DNA of 64,000 nucleotides from JADJNY01 sp046349615 (GTDB lineage Bacteria; Planctomycetota; UBA1135; GCA-002686595), in contig JAXMBZ010000009.1 of NCBI GenBank assembly GCA_046349615.1, positions 62,001-126,000 on the forward strand, read 5' to 3'. The notes beneath the pieces were generated by a model that saw only the letters and a program-made list of their open reading frames with translations, made no database searches and was not told the DNA's origin. Position 1 is the first letter of the stretch; every line of letters begins with the position of its first letter. Shown here one piece after another: positions 14,679 through 23,927 of the stretch. Position numbers and translations under genes: made by a program.

Positions 14679-17474
14679 GTGCCCACGGCCGAAGAAGAGG
14701 TCCTCCCCCGCCGCGTCGACGGGTTCGAGCTCGTCCGCGTCCTCGGCCGGGGTGGGATGGGGGTCGTGTACGAGGCCCGCGAGCTCGCGTCCGGCCGTCG
14801 CGTCGCGCTGAAGCGGCTCCTCGGCGACCTCGCGCTGTCGGAGGAGGCCTTCGAGCGCTTCCGGCGCGAAGCCCGCGTCGCCGCGTCGATCTCCGACTCG
14901 CGCTGCGTGTTCGTGTACGGCGCGCACGAGGTCGAGGGCGCGCCCGCGATCGCGATGGAGCTCGTCGGCGGCGAGACGCTCGAGCACCGCATCGCGAAGG
15001 GCGATCCGATCGGAATCGAGACCGCGGTGCGCTGGACGATCGAGCTGCTCGAAGGCCTCGAAGCGGCCGCGATGGCCGGCGTCGTGCACCGCGACGTGAA
15101 GCCGTCGAACTGCTTCCTCACCGCGGACGGACAGGTCAAGGTCGGCGACTTCGGGCTCGCGCGCACGCTCGAGGCGGACCTCCGCCTCACGCACACGGGG
15201 CAGTTCCTCGGCTCGCCGCTCTACGCGTCGCCGGAGCAGGTCAAGGGGCGCGAGGTCGACCAACGCAGCGACCTCTACTCGGTCGGCGCGACGCTCTACG
15301 CCTTGTTGACGGGCAAGGCGCCGCACGCGGGGAGCAACTTCGGCGAGGTGCTCGCGAACATCCTGTCCGAGACGCCGCCGTCGCCGCGCGCGCTGCGGCC
15401 CGAGGTGCCGCGCGGACTCGCGAAGCTCGTCCTCAAGGCGCTCGAGCGCGATCCCAAGCGGCGTTTCCAGACGCACGCGGAGATGCGCGCCGCGCTCGCG
15501 CTCTACGTGTCGAACAGCTCCGTGCCCGCGAGCCGACTCCGCCGTTCGTTCGCGTGGGTGCTCGACTACGTGCTCGCGACGCTGGCGCTCCTCCTCGTGC
15601 TCGAAGTCGTCACGTGGTTCGGCGTCGTCGTCGCGGAGTCGGTGGGCATGGGCGGGCGTCGGTTCACGAACCCGTGGCTCGACGTGCTCCCGTTCCTCGT
15701 CACGATCCTGTGGTTCGCGGGTTTCGAAACGCTGCTGCGGACGACGCCGGGCAAGTGGCTCTGCGGATTGCACGTCGCCGGCCCGCGCCTCGGCGTGCTG
15801 GTGCGCACACTCGTGTTCTTCGCCCCCATGATCGGCCTGGAGATCGCCGCGCGGATCTTGCACGTGCGCCCGGCGACGTACACGGAGCGCATCCTGCCCG
15901 CGGAGTTCGTCGCGACGCTCGCGCTCTTCGTCACGATGCGAGCGCGCAACGGTTGGCGCGGCGTGCACGAGCTCGCGTCGAGCACGCGCGTGATCCAGCG
16001 CCGCCACCCGTTCGCGAGCACCGCGCGCTCCGCGCCGCCGCCTTCCGCGCCGCTCGCACGGCATCCCGACGCGCCGGAGCGCATCGGTGACTACGTCGTC
16101 GACGGTGCCCTGGGACGCTCGCCGTTCGGAGTCCTGCTGCAGGCGCGCGACGCGGAGCTCGGGCGCAGCGTCTGGGTGCTGCAGCTCGACGAAGGACGCG
16201 ATGCGGTCCCGGCGGAGCGCCGCGGCCTCGGGCGCGCGGGCCGGATCCGCTGGCTCGACGTCCTGCACGTGAACGGGCGGAACTACGAGGTCTTCGAGGA
16301 TCCGGGCGGCGCGAGCTTGCTCGCTTGCTGCGCGCGCGGCGTCGAACTCCCCTGGGCGACGATGCTGCGGCTCCTCGTGTCGCTCGCGCGCGAGCTCTGC
16401 GAGTCCGACGAGCAACGCATCGCGCTGCACCAGCTCTGGATCGATCGCTCGTGGAACCTGCGCGTGCTCGATGCCTCGTCGGGGCAGGAGCCCGGCCCCC
16501 CGCTCGCGCCGGCCGAGCTGCTCGTCGCGACCGCGAAGGCGATGCTCCCGAAGGGCTGTGTCTTGCCGCGCGACCTCCCCGAACACGCCGAAGCCATCGC
16601 ACGCCGGTTGTTCGGCCTCGATGCGCCGTTCGAACGGGTCGACGAGGCACGCGTCGCGCTCCACACGCTCGAGCTCCGCCCGACCAGCGTCCCGCGCACG
16701 GCGCGCATCCTCCAACTCGCGCTCGGCGGCGGTCCCGTCGTCCTGCTCGCCGTGCTCGCGTTCGCGCTCGTGCTGTACGTGCGCACCGGGACGCGCTCCG
16801 CGGTCGAGGCGGAGCGGATGGCGCGCTCCCTCGCCAGCGGGACGACCGTGGCGATCGACGGAGCCTCGGCGGACGAGGCGGAGCACCGCCCGCTCTCCGA
16901 GACGGAGCGCAACGCGCGCGAGATCCTCGTCGCGGCTTGGCAGCGCGATCAGGTCGAGCGCCGCGTGAAACTCTCGGTCGGCAAGGAAGAGCAGGCCGTC
17001 ATCGCGCACGCCTTGGAGCTCCACCCGGATCCGAGCGAGGAGGAGCTCGAGCGGGCCCGGCTCGAGCGCGGGCCACTCGAAGCCCCGCGCCAGGATGCCG
17101 AGCTCGACACGCGCAAGTCCCTGCGCGCGATCCCGCAGTTCTCGGCCTTGCTCTGGGCCGCGATCGCCCTCGCGAGCTCGCTCCTCTTCCGCGGCGGAGC
17201 CACGTTCGCGCTCTTCGACCTGCGACTGCGCGATCGTCGCGGCCGGCGCGCGAGCCGCATGTGGTGCGGACTGCGCGCGCTCCTCACGGGAGCGACGGTC
17301 GTGCTCCTCTACCTCGGATACGAGCTGTTCGGCGAAGCGACGACGATCGCCGGGACGTTCGCCTGGATCGGACTCGCGGCGGCCGTCCACGCGGCGCTGA
17401 TCGTCGCGAGCCTCGCGCGTCCCGAGCGCGGGCTCGTCGACCGTGTGCTCGGCACGCGCGTCGTGCCCAAGTAG
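14679..17474 (+). CDS. Ser/Thr protein kinase fused to RDD membrane modules and a pseudokinase
   Basis: Residues 16-275 are a complete Hanks-type kinase. The glycine loop is GRGGMGVV, Lys45 lies in VALKRL, the catalytic loop HRDVKPSN has Asp139, and DFG is at 157-159. An RDD-like membrane module follows (about 288-440, with LDYVLATLALLL and the RDD-type TTPGKWLCGLHV). From about 469 a second kinase-like domain starts (GDYVVDGALGRSPFGVLLQARD), but it lacks the HRD and DFG motifs and a clear ATP lysine, so it is a pseudokinase. A membrane helix at about 725-750 and a last membrane region near 845-925 close the protein. It probably senses a signal at the membrane and phosphorylates cytosolic targets. 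The GTG start is set by the -10 box spacing. Confidence 0.92.
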   Translation: MPTAEEEVLPRRVDGFELVRVLGRGGMGVVYEARELASGRRVALKRLLGDLALSEEAFERFRREARVAASISDSRCVFVYGAHEVEGAPAIAMELVGGETLEHRIAKGDPIGIETAVRWTIELLEGLEAAAMAGVVHRDVKPSNCFLTADGQVKVGDFGLARTLEADLRLTHTGQFLGSPLYASPEQVKGREVDQRSDLYSVGATLYALLTGKAPHAGSNFGEVLANILSETPPSPRALRPEVPRGLAKLVLKALERDPKRRFQTHAEMRAALALYVSNSSVPASRLRRSFAWVLDYVLATLALLLVLEVVTWFGVVVAESVGMGGRRFTNPWLDVLPFLVTILWFAGFETLLRTTPGKWLCGLHVAGPRLGVLVRTLVFFAPMIGLEIAARILHVRPATYTERILPAEFVATLALFVTMRARNGWRGVHELASSTRVIQRRHPFASTARSAPPPSAPLARHPDAPERIGDYVVDGALGRSPFGVLLQARDAELGRSVWVLQLDEGRDAVPAERRGLGRAGRIRWLDVLHVNGRNYEVFEDPGGASLLACCARGVELPWATMLRLLVSLARELCESDEQRIALHQLWIDRSWNLRVLDASSGQEPGPPLAPAELLVATAKAMLPKGCVLPRDLPEHAEAIARRLFGLDAPFERVDEARVALHTLELRPTSVPRTARILQLALGGGPVVLLAVLAFALVLYVRTGTRSAVEAERMARSLASGTTVAIDGASADEAEHRPLSETERNAREILVAAWQRDQVERRVKLSVGKEEQAVIAHALELHPDPSEEELERARLERGPLEAPRQDAELDTRKSLRAIPQFSALLWAAIALASSLLFRGGATFALFDLRLRDRRGRRASRMWCGLRALLTGATVVLLYLGYELFGEATTIAGTFAWIGLAAAVHAALIVASLARPERGLVDRVLGTRVVPK

Positions 17475-17492
17475 CGCGCCGGAAACGCCGCA

Positions 17493-17534
17493 TCCCGCGT
17501 CGAGTCGGCTTCGAGGTGCGCCGGCGACGCGGGA
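17493..17534. terminator. Weak hairpin between convergent genes
   Basis: A ten-base stem (TCCCGCGTCG and its complement) with a 22-base loop lies 18 bases after the kinase stop and 21 bases from the end of the convergent HEAT gene. It has no T run. Confidence 0.35.
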
Positions 17535-17555
17535 CGCGACGGGGAGCGGCTCCGA

Positions 17556-19571
17556 TCAGAGGGAGACCTGGAGCATCCCCTCGAACCAGTCGCTGAACAC
17601 CGTGTAGTTCGCTTGGCGCGACACCGCGCCGAACGAGTACGGCCGCGTCGATCCGAGCATCATCGAGAGCCCCTCGATCGCCGTCGCGCGTTTGGCACGC
17701 GACGGCTCGTCCTTGCTCGCGAGCGAGACGAGGCTCTCGAGCGCGCCGCGGCTGCCGTGGAAGGCGAGCGCGACGGACGCGAGGCTCTGCAGCGTCGGAT
17801 CGCGGAGATCGGAGACGACCTTCGCGAGGAGCTCGGCGTCGCGCTCCTGTCCGAACAGACTGAGCGCGGACGCGTAGGCCGCGCGCAGGAACGCGCTGTC
17901 TTCCAGCGCGAGGCGTTCGCGCAGGACGACGGCGGACTCGGCGTCGCCGATCAAGGCGAGCGCCGTCCCCGCGTACATGCGCTGCCGCGGATCGACGCCC
18001 GACGCGAGCGCTTCGCGGAGCAGGCCGCGCGCTTCGAGGTCGCGCGCGAGACCGAGCGCGAGCCACCACGCACCGATCACCTCGCGGCTCTTCTCACGCG
18101 CGGCGCCCTCGCGCAGGAACTTGCGCGCCTCGACGGCGTCCGCGTCGCGGGAGGCGAGGCCGAGCGCGAGCGCAGACCACGCGCGCATCGAGCTCTTCCC
18201 TTCCTGCGCGGTCTTGAGCAGGAACTCGCGCGATGCGTCGGTGCCGCGCCGCGCGATCGACATGAGGAGGAACGCGCGGGTCAGGGGCTCGGACTCGCTC
18301 GCGCACGCCGCGGTGAGCACGGGGAGCGCACGCTCGTCCGCGATCGCGCCGAGCGCGAGGATCGCCGAACGTCGCTCGTCCATGCGCACGCCCGTCGCCA
18401 AGCGCTGCAGCTTCGCGACGACCTCGGGGTGTTTCGACGTCGAGAGCGCTTCGATCGCGCGGCAGCGAACGCTCGGCGACTCGTCGCGGTTCTCGGCGAG
18501 GCCGAGGGCGAGGAGCTCCAGAGCTTCGCACGGCGCGAGGCGCTGGTAGACGAACGCCGCGGTCGCGATCGATTCGGCTTCGGCCTTCGCACGGCCCTGC
18601 ACGCGCTCGACGACCGCGCGATCGACGTGCTCGTCGAAGCCGTCGACGCCGTCCCGACGCGCGAGTCCGAGCGCGCAGATCGCCACCGCCGGCGCGATCG
18701 GCGAGATCCGCTCGTCCTCGGCCGCGAGCGCGCCGTGGCGGAGGATCGAGAGCAGCGGATCGAGGGCCTCGGAGGCGTGGCTCGCGCCGAGCGCGAGGAT
18801 CGCGTGGTGGCGGACCTCGAGACTGCGATCGGTGAGCGCGCGCAGGAGCTGCGGCACCGCGAGCGGGCTGCCGATCTTCGCCAGCGCATCGATCGCGGCG
18901 ATGCGCACGCGCGCGTCGTCCTCGGCGGACGCCTGGGCGAAGTCCGCGGCGAGCTTCGAGCGCAACGTCGCGATCGACTTCCGCCACGTCTCGGCGGCGT
19001 CGTCGCCGGACGCGGTGATGCGCCAGAAGGCGAGACCGTTCGGCTGCAGGAATTCGGTCTTGTTGTACTCCCACCAGAGCCACCACCCGTCGTCGACCTC
19101 CATCGCGAGCGTCGGGGTCGAGGGCGAGCCCGTGTTCACCGAGGCGAGTCCGGCGCCGGGGAGGGCGCCGCCGCCGGGCACCGCGCCCGGGGCCGTCGGG
19201 CCGGCCGGAGCACCGCCCCCGCGCGGAGCACCGCCGGACGGCGAGCCGCCCGCCGGCCCCACGGTGTCACCGGGTCCGCGCCAGCTCCCGCCCGCCGCCT
19301 GGCCCGTGCCGCCGTTCGAGGGCCAGGCCTGGCCGCTGCGCGTGGGACGCGTGTCGTAGACCGGCCCCTGGACGGCCGCGGGCGAGGCCGTCCCGGTCTC
19401 GCCCGCGCGCAGGAGCTCCCTCCAACGCAGGTCCGTCGCGAGGTCGGCGATCCAGGCGGGGTTCGCGTTCCCCGCGACGGACTGCACCGAAACGACGGAC
19501 CCCGACGGGGTCGGGGTCGAGTTCGAGGCGAGCGGGAAGAGGACGGCGAGGAGGAGCGGGAGGGTGGTCAT
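17556..19571 (-). CDS. Secreted HEAT-repeat protein
   Basis: This 671-residue protein begins with a signal peptide (MTTLPLLLAVLFPLASN). A Gly/Pro/Ala-rich linker covers about residues 90-150. About a dozen HEAT/PBS-lyase-type helical repeats then run to the C-terminus, for example VRIAAIDALAKIGSPLAVPQLLRAL and VRHHAILALGASHASEALDPLL. HEAT solenoids bind proteins, and no enzyme motif is present. The ATG at 19571 starts the signal peptide. Export to the periplasm or surface is expected. The aminotransferase gene upstream is on the same strand, 220 bases away. Confidence 0.85.
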   Translation of the reverse strand: MTTLPLLLAVLFPLASNSTPTPSGSVVSVQSVAGNANPAWIADLATDLRWRELLRAGETGTASPAAVQGPVYDTRPTRSGQAWPSNGGTGQAAGGSWRGPGDTVGPAGGSPSGGAPRGGGAPAGPTAPGAVPGGGALPGAGLASVNTGSPSTPTLAMEVDDGWWLWWEYNKTEFLQPNGLAFWRITASGDDAAETWRKSIATLRSKLAADFAQASAEDDARVRIAAIDALAKIGSPLAVPQLLRALTDRSLEVRHHAILALGASHASEALDPLLSILRHGALAAEDERISPIAPAVAICALGLARRDGVDGFDEHVDRAVVERVQGRAKAEAESIATAAFVYQRLAPCEALELLALGLAENRDESPSVRCRAIEALSTSKHPEVVAKLQRLATGVRMDERRSAILALGAIADERALPVLTAACASESEPLTRAFLLMSIARRGTDASREFLLKTAQEGKSSMRAWSALALGLASRDADAVEARKFLREGAAREKSREVIGAWWLALGLARDLEARGLLREALASGVDPRQRMYAGTALALIGDAESAVVLRERLALEDSAFLRAAYASALSLFGQERDAELLAKVVSDLRDPTLQSLASVALAFHGSRGALESLVSLASKDEPSRAKRATAIEGLSMMLGSTRPYSFGAVSRQANYTVFSDWFEGMLQVSL

Positions 19572-19791
19572 GGCGGGAGCTCGGGTTCCGAGCCCCTTGC
19601 CGGGCAAGCCGCGTGCCCTCCCAGGAACGGTGCGAGACTCAAGGGCCCGTCGCGAGCCGGGTTGCGAGCACGGAGCGGTCCGCTACGCGCTCGTTACGGA
19701 CGTCGGTCGCGAACCGCGTTCGGTGCACGGAGCCCGGCCGGACGCGGGGCCCGACCACCGAGCCGGCGTCCGGCGACCGCCGCGCTGGGAC

Positions 19792-20712
19792 TCAGACGCG
19801 CACGAGCCAGCCGCGCTGGTCCTCGACCTCGCCGCGCGCGATCGCGTAGTAGCGCTGCTGCAGGCGGGCCGTGATCGGTCCGCGCAGGCCCGTTCCGACG
19901 GGCTTCCCGTCGACGCTCTTGATCGGCGTGATCTCGGCGACCGTGCCGGTGAAGAACATCTCGTCGCACGTGTAGAGCATCTCGCGCGGGATGCGCTGCT
20001 CGCGCACCTCGACGCCGAGGTCGCCCGCGAGCTGGATCACCGCGTGGCGCGTGATGCCCGCGAGGATCGACTCCCCGATGGGCGGCGTGTAGAGGCGGCC
20101 CTTCTGCACGAGGAACACGTTCTGGCCGCTGCCCTCGGACACGTAGCCGTGGACGTCGAGCACGACGCCCTCCGCGTACCCGTGGCGCTTCGCCTCGCTC
20201 ACCACGAGCGCGCTGTTCAAGTAGTTGCCCGCGGCCTTCGCCATCGAGGGGTGCGTGTCGGGCGCCATGCGCCGCCAGCTCGAGACGCCGACGTCGAGGC
20301 CCTTCTCGAGCAGGTCCTTCTCGTTCGCCTTGACCCACGGGAAGGTCCCGATCGCGAGCTCGACCGGGCAGTCCTCGGGCCAGACCCCGAGCGCGCCGTA
20401 CCCGCGGAACGCGAGCGGGCGGATGTAGCAGGCCTCGAGCTTGTTCGCGCGGACCGTGTCGCGGATCCCCGTCGCGACCTGCTCCTGCGTCCAGCGCAGC
20501 GGCATGCCGAGGATCTTGCAGGAGTGGAAGAAGCGCTCGACGTGCTCGTTCAGCGCGAACACCGCCGGACCGTTGCGGGTCGGGTAGGCGCGGATGCCCT
20601 CGAACACCGCGGAGCCGTAGTGGAGCGCGTGCGTCAGCACGTGGACCTGCGCCTTGTCCCAGGGGACGAGTTCGCCGTTGAACCACACATAGGGCGACGG
20701 GATGAGCTTCAT
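19792..20712 (-). CDS. ilvE: Branched-chain amino acid aminotransferase
   Basis: This 306-residue PLP enzyme of fold type IV matches IlvE in length and motifs. HALHYGSAVFEGIRAY is near the N-terminus. MAKAAGNYLNSALV carries the PLP lysine, and EGSGQNVFLV and FFTGTVAEITPI are family blocks. It transfers the amino group between leucine, isoleucine or valine and 2-oxoglutarate in the cytoplasm. The ATG at 20712 gives MKLIPSPYVWFNGELVPW, the usual start. A TACCAT box eight bases upstream suggests a nearly leaderless mRNA. It overlaps the -10 box of the divergent small gene. Confidence 0.95.
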   Translation of the reverse strand: MKLIPSPYVWFNGELVPWDKAQVHVLTHALHYGSAVFEGIRAYPTRNGPAVFALNEHVERFFHSCKILGMPLRWTQEQVATGIRDTVRANKLEACYIRPLAFRGYGALGVWPEDCPVELAIGTFPWVKANEKDLLEKGLDVGVSSWRRMAPDTHPSMAKAAGNYLNSALVVSEAKRHGYAEGVVLDVHGYVSEGSGQNVFLVQKGRLYTPPIGESILAGITRHAVIQLAGDLGVEVREQRIPREMLYTCDEMFFTGTVAEITPIKSVDGKPVGTGLRGPITARLQQRYYAIARGEVEDQRGWLVRV

Positions 20713-20720
20713 CGTCCCCC

Positions 20721-20730
20721 ATGGTAGAGT
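20721..20730. promoter_or_regulatory. Overlapping -10 boxes of a divergent promoter
   Basis: TACCAT on the minus strand (20721-20726), for the aminotransferase, and TAGAGT on the plus strand (20725-20730), for the following gene, overlap by two bases. The two transcripts would start back to back and could not be initiated at the same time from one DNA molecule. Confidence 0.4.
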
Positions 20731-20785
20731 CCGGCTCCCGCGCGCGCCGCTCCGCCGACCTGCGAACCCCGCCGCGGAACCACGC

Positions 20786-21058
20786 ATGAGCTCCGACCTG
20801 CGCTCGGCCCCGCACGGGATCAACCTCGTCCTGGAGACGAAGAGCGGACGCATCGTGATCGGACGCTTCGACAGCGTCCGCGGCTTCGAGGCGCTCCTGC
20901 ACGACGTCGACGTCTACGACCCGCCGCAGGGGACCGACCCCGAGGCCTACGTCCGCGAGACCGCGACGTACGGGGTCGACGTCAAGCAGCGCGATTTCGC
21001 CCTCGAGATCGCCGCCGTCGTCCGCTGGCGCCGCCTGGGCGACGTCCCGAAGCTCTGA
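20786..21058 (+). CDS. Small conserved-looking hypothetical protein, 90 residues
   Basis: I do not recognise the family. The protein is soluble, with alternating strand-like segments (GINLVLETKSGRIVIGRFDSV, then HDVDVYDPPQGTDPEAY) and a C-terminal basic strand (AAVVRWRRLGD). It has the composition of a real gene and no signal peptide. The ATG at 20786 is the first start with coding-like sequence after it. It diverges from the aminotransferase gene, and the FIST protein gene follows 32 bases later on the same strand. Confidence 0.65.
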   Translation: MSSDLRSAPHGINLVLETKSGRIVIGRFDSVRGFEALLHDVDVYDPPQGTDPEAYVRETATYGVDVKQRDFALEIAAVVRWRRLGDVPKL

Positions 21059-21090
21059 CGCTTCGCTCGGACTCGCGCACGCTCCGCACC

Positions 21091-22290
21091 ATGACCTCCA
21101 CCGCCCGCTTCGCGAGCTCGCTCTCGACCCTCGCCGATTCCGAGGCCGCCTTCCGCGCGGCGGTCGACGCCCTCCGCGCCGGGCTCGCCGGTGCGCGGCC
21201 CGACGTCGTGTTCGCCTTCGTTTCGCACCACCACGGCACGGCGATCGAGTCGCTCGGGCCGGCGCTGGCGCGCGAGACGGACGCGCGCATCGTGCTGGGC
21301 TGCACGGGCGAGAGCATCGTCGGCGCCGAGCGCGAGGTCGAACGCGGGCCGGCGCTCTCCCTGTTCGCGGGCGTGATGCCGGACACGCAGCTCACGCCTT
21401 TCGACGTGCATGCCGTGCGCGACGAGCAGGGAGCGTTCGCGTTCTCGCACGTGCCCGAGGTCCAGGACGCGAAGCGCGCGGGCCTGATCCTGCTCGCGGA
21501 CCCGTTCTCGTTCCCGATGAGCGACTACCTCGAGGTGCTCGGGGCGGTGCTCCCCGGCGTGCCCGCGATCGGGGGCATGGCGAGCGGCGGACACGGGCCC
21601 GGGCAGAACCTGCTCTTCGACGCGCGCGGCGTCGTCGAAGGCGGCGCGCTGGGACTCGTCGTCGAGGGTGCGGTCGAGGTTCGCACGGTCGTCAGCCAGG
21701 GCTGTCGTCCGATCGGCCGTCCGTGGGTGATCACGGCGTGCAAGGACAACGTCGTGCACCGCCTCGGCGGGAAGACGGCGATCGAAGCGCTCGTCGAGAC
21801 CTTCGGGAAGCTCTCGCCGCGGGACCGCGAGCTCCTGCAGAGCCAGCCGTTCGTCGGGCTCGCGCTCGACGCGACGAAGAGCCGGTTCGAGCGCGGCGAC
21901 TTCCTCGTGCGGGGCATCATCGGCGCAGACAACGAGCGCGGCGCGCTCGCGATCGGCGACGACACGCTCCGGACGGGGATGACCGTCCAGTTCCTGGTCC
22001 GCGACGCGGAATCGGCGGGCGAGGACCTCGCCCAGCTCCTGCGCCAACGCGCGGGCGGCGTCCCGGCGGCACCGGACGAGGTCGGCGCGCTCGTCTTCAC
22101 GTGCAATGGGCGCGGAACGCGCATGTTCCCCGCGCCGAACCACGACGTCGGCTGTCTGCGCGCGGCGCTCGAGAACACCGTTCCGGCGGCCGGTTTCTTC
22201 GCGCTCGGAGAGATCGGCCCGGTCGGCGGCCGGAACTTCCTCCACGGATTCACGGCGAGCGTCGCGCTCTTCCGCGCCCGCGTCGGCTGA
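21091..22290 (+). CDS. FIST-domain sensory protein
   Basis: This 399-residue protein has the FIST_N then FIST_C arrangement. The N-terminal part includes VVFAFVSHHHGT and IVLGCTGESIVGAE, and IGGMASGGHGPGQN sits in the middle. The C-terminal half contains ALVFTCNGRGTRMF and ends AGFFALGEIGPVGGRNFLHGFTASVALF, a typical FIST_C ending. FIST domains are thought to bind small ligands such as amino acids and are often coupled to signalling modules. Here the protein stands alone in the cytoplasm without an output domain. A small unknown gene precedes it. Confidence 0.9.
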   Translation: MTSTARFASSLSTLADSEAAFRAAVDALRAGLAGARPDVVFAFVSHHHGTAIESLGPALARETDARIVLGCTGESIVGAEREVERGPALSLFAGVMPDTQLTPFDVHAVRDEQGAFAFSHVPEVQDAKRAGLILLADPFSFPMSDYLEVLGAVLPGVPAIGGMASGGHGPGQNLLFDARGVVEGGALGLVVEGAVEVRTVVSQGCRPIGRPWVITACKDNVVHRLGGKTAIEALVETFGKLSPRDRELLQSQPFVGLALDATKSRFERGDFLVRGIIGADNERGALAIGDDTLRTGMTVQFLVRDAESAGEDLAQLLRQRAGGVPAAPDEVGALVFTCNGRGTRMFPAPNHDVGCLRAALENTVPAAGFFALGEIGPVGGRNFLHGFTASVALFRARVG

Positions 22291-22465
22291 CTCCTCACCC
22301 GAGCCGAGGGGGGCGCACGTGCACGATCTTCGCGCACTCTCGGAGGAGTTCGCGCCCGTCGCCTCCGCGCGCGAGACCGGCACGACTGGCCGAATTGCCC
22401 GACGCGCGCTGCAATGCCGGTGAAGGGCCGACGTAGCGCGCGCCCCCACGAGAGGAGTTTCCCCC

Positions 22466-23761
22466 ATGAAGCGGCTTTGGATCCCCGCGACCGCCGCGGT
22501 CGTGTTCGGTTGTTTCGGTCTCGCGTTCGTCGCCGGTTGCGTCGTCTCCGACGGCATCCACTTCGTCACGAACGTCGGGCAGGCGGAGAAAGCGGAGCGG
22601 ACCGACACGCTCCCTTTGAAGCTCGCCGAGGGCGGCACGCTCGCGATCGACCTCTCCCACGGCGACGTCGTCGTCCACGCCGACGCCGGCGGCGAACCGC
22701 GGGTCGTCGCCAAGATCACCGCGTACGGCAAGACCACGGACGCCGCGCAGCTGGACCTCGACGCGACGAAACTCGTCGTCGAAGAGACGAGCGCCGGTGC
22801 CCGGCTCCACCTCGCGGGCGAGCCCGTCGAGCGCCGATCGAGCGGTCTGACGACGATCATGCGGCCCTCCGCCGACCTCGAGCTCCACGTGCCCAAGGAC
22901 GTGCACTTCACCGTCGCGCTCGGCTCCGGCGACATCCGCACGCACGGGCCGATCGGCGCCTCGCGCCTGAAGTCGAGCTACGGCGACGTCCAGGTCGAGA
23001 GCGTGACGGGCGACCTCGAGCTCGACTCGTCCTCGGGCAAGGTCGAACTCGGCGGCGCGAGCGGCGCGAAGCGCGTCACGCTCCACTCTTCCTACGGCGA
23101 CCTCGCGGCGCAGCACGTGGAAGCCGACGAGGTGCAGCTCGACTCCTCCTCGGGGACCGTGAGGCTCGCGGACTCGTCGGGCAAGCGCATCGAGCTCCGC
23201 TCGAGCTACGGAGACGTCTCCGCGCGGCACGTGGCGGGCGAGCTCGTCGCGAAGACGAGCTCCGGCGACGTGAAGGTCGAGGACCTGCGCGGTGCGACGG
23301 CGACGCTCACGAGCGGCTACGGCGACGTGCTCCTCGACGGCTTCCAGGGCGACCTCTCGGCGTCGACGTCGAGCGGCACCGTCGCGGTGAAGGGCTTCAC
23401 CGGGACGTGCGAGCTCAAGTCCTCGTACGGCGACGTGCGCGCGGAAGGCCGGATCGATCGCCTGCAGGCGCGCTCGAACAGCGGCTCGGTGCGCGTGCGC
23501 GCGCTCTCGGGCAGCACGCTCGAAGGCGATTGGAAGCTCGCGTCGGGCTACGGGGACGTCGAGCTGATGGTCCCCGCGGGTCTCTCCTTCGAACTCGTCG
23601 CGAAGACGGGCTACGGCTCGCTCGACGTGCAGGTCCCCGTGACGGTCCCGGCGGGCGGCTTCAAGAACGAGCGCAAACTCGAAGGCCGCGTCGGCGACGG
23701 CGGCAAGCGCATCGAGCTCACGACGTCCAGCGGGAACGTGCGCCTCGGCACGCAACCCTGA
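22466..23761 (+). CDS. DUF4097-type beta-helix repeat lipoprotein
   Basis: This 431-residue protein has an export signal ending in FVAGC, a lipobox-like Cys25. It then folds as a long right-handed beta-helix of the DUF4097/DUF4098 type. About ten 20-residue repeats alternate between two versions, one containing SSYGDV and one containing SSSGTV or TSSGDV. The regular alternation is striking. A strong Shine-Dalgarno (AGAGGAG, 22451-22457) lies eight bases before the ATG, unlike many neighbours. The function of the family is unknown; it may be an envelope-anchored adhesive or sensing surface. A terminator hairpin follows. Confidence 0.85.
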   Translation: MKRLWIPATAAVVFGCFGLAFVAGCVVSDGIHFVTNVGQAEKAERTDTLPLKLAEGGTLAIDLSHGDVVVHADAGGEPRVVAKITAYGKTTDAAQLDLDATKLVVEETSAGARLHLAGEPVERRSSGLTTIMRPSADLELHVPKDVHFTVALGSGDIRTHGPIGASRLKSSYGDVQVESVTGDLELDSSSGKVELGGASGAKRVTLHSSYGDLAAQHVEADEVQLDSSSGTVRLADSSGKRIELRSSYGDVSARHVAGELVAKTSSGDVKVEDLRGATATLTSGYGDVLLDGFQGDLSASTSSGTVAVKGFTGTCELKSSYGDVRAEGRIDRLQARSNSGSVRVRALSGSTLEGDWKLASGYGDVELMVPAGLSFELVAKTGYGSLDVQVPVTVPAGGFKNERKLEGRVGDGGKRIELTTSSGNVRLGTQP

Positions 23762-23784
23762 GCTCGGACTCGAACTCACGCGCA

Positions 23785-23804
23785 CGGCCCGCTCCGGCGG
23801 GCCG
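23785..23804 (+). terminator. Terminator hairpin after the DUF4097 gene
   Basis: An eight-base GC-rich stem (CGGCCCGC and its complement) with a four-base loop is followed by CGTCGTTT. It lies 24 bases after the stop codon. Confidence 0.55.
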
Positions 23805-23915
23805 CGTCGTTTCGAGGCTCGGGTTCGCCACCGCCTCGGGGCATCGACCTCGGAGGGAGAACGAGCGCGCTCTCCGGATGCGGCGCCCACGACGACGAGT
23901 TCGATGCGCGCGCGC

Positions 23916-23921
23916 TATCCT
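23916..23921 (+). promoter_or_regulatory. -10 box of a predicted leaderless transcript (rhodanese gene)
   Basis: TATCCT is separated by exactly six bases from the ATG of the rhodanese gene, so the mRNA should start at the start codon. Confidence 0.45.
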
Positions 23922-23927
23922 GCGGGG

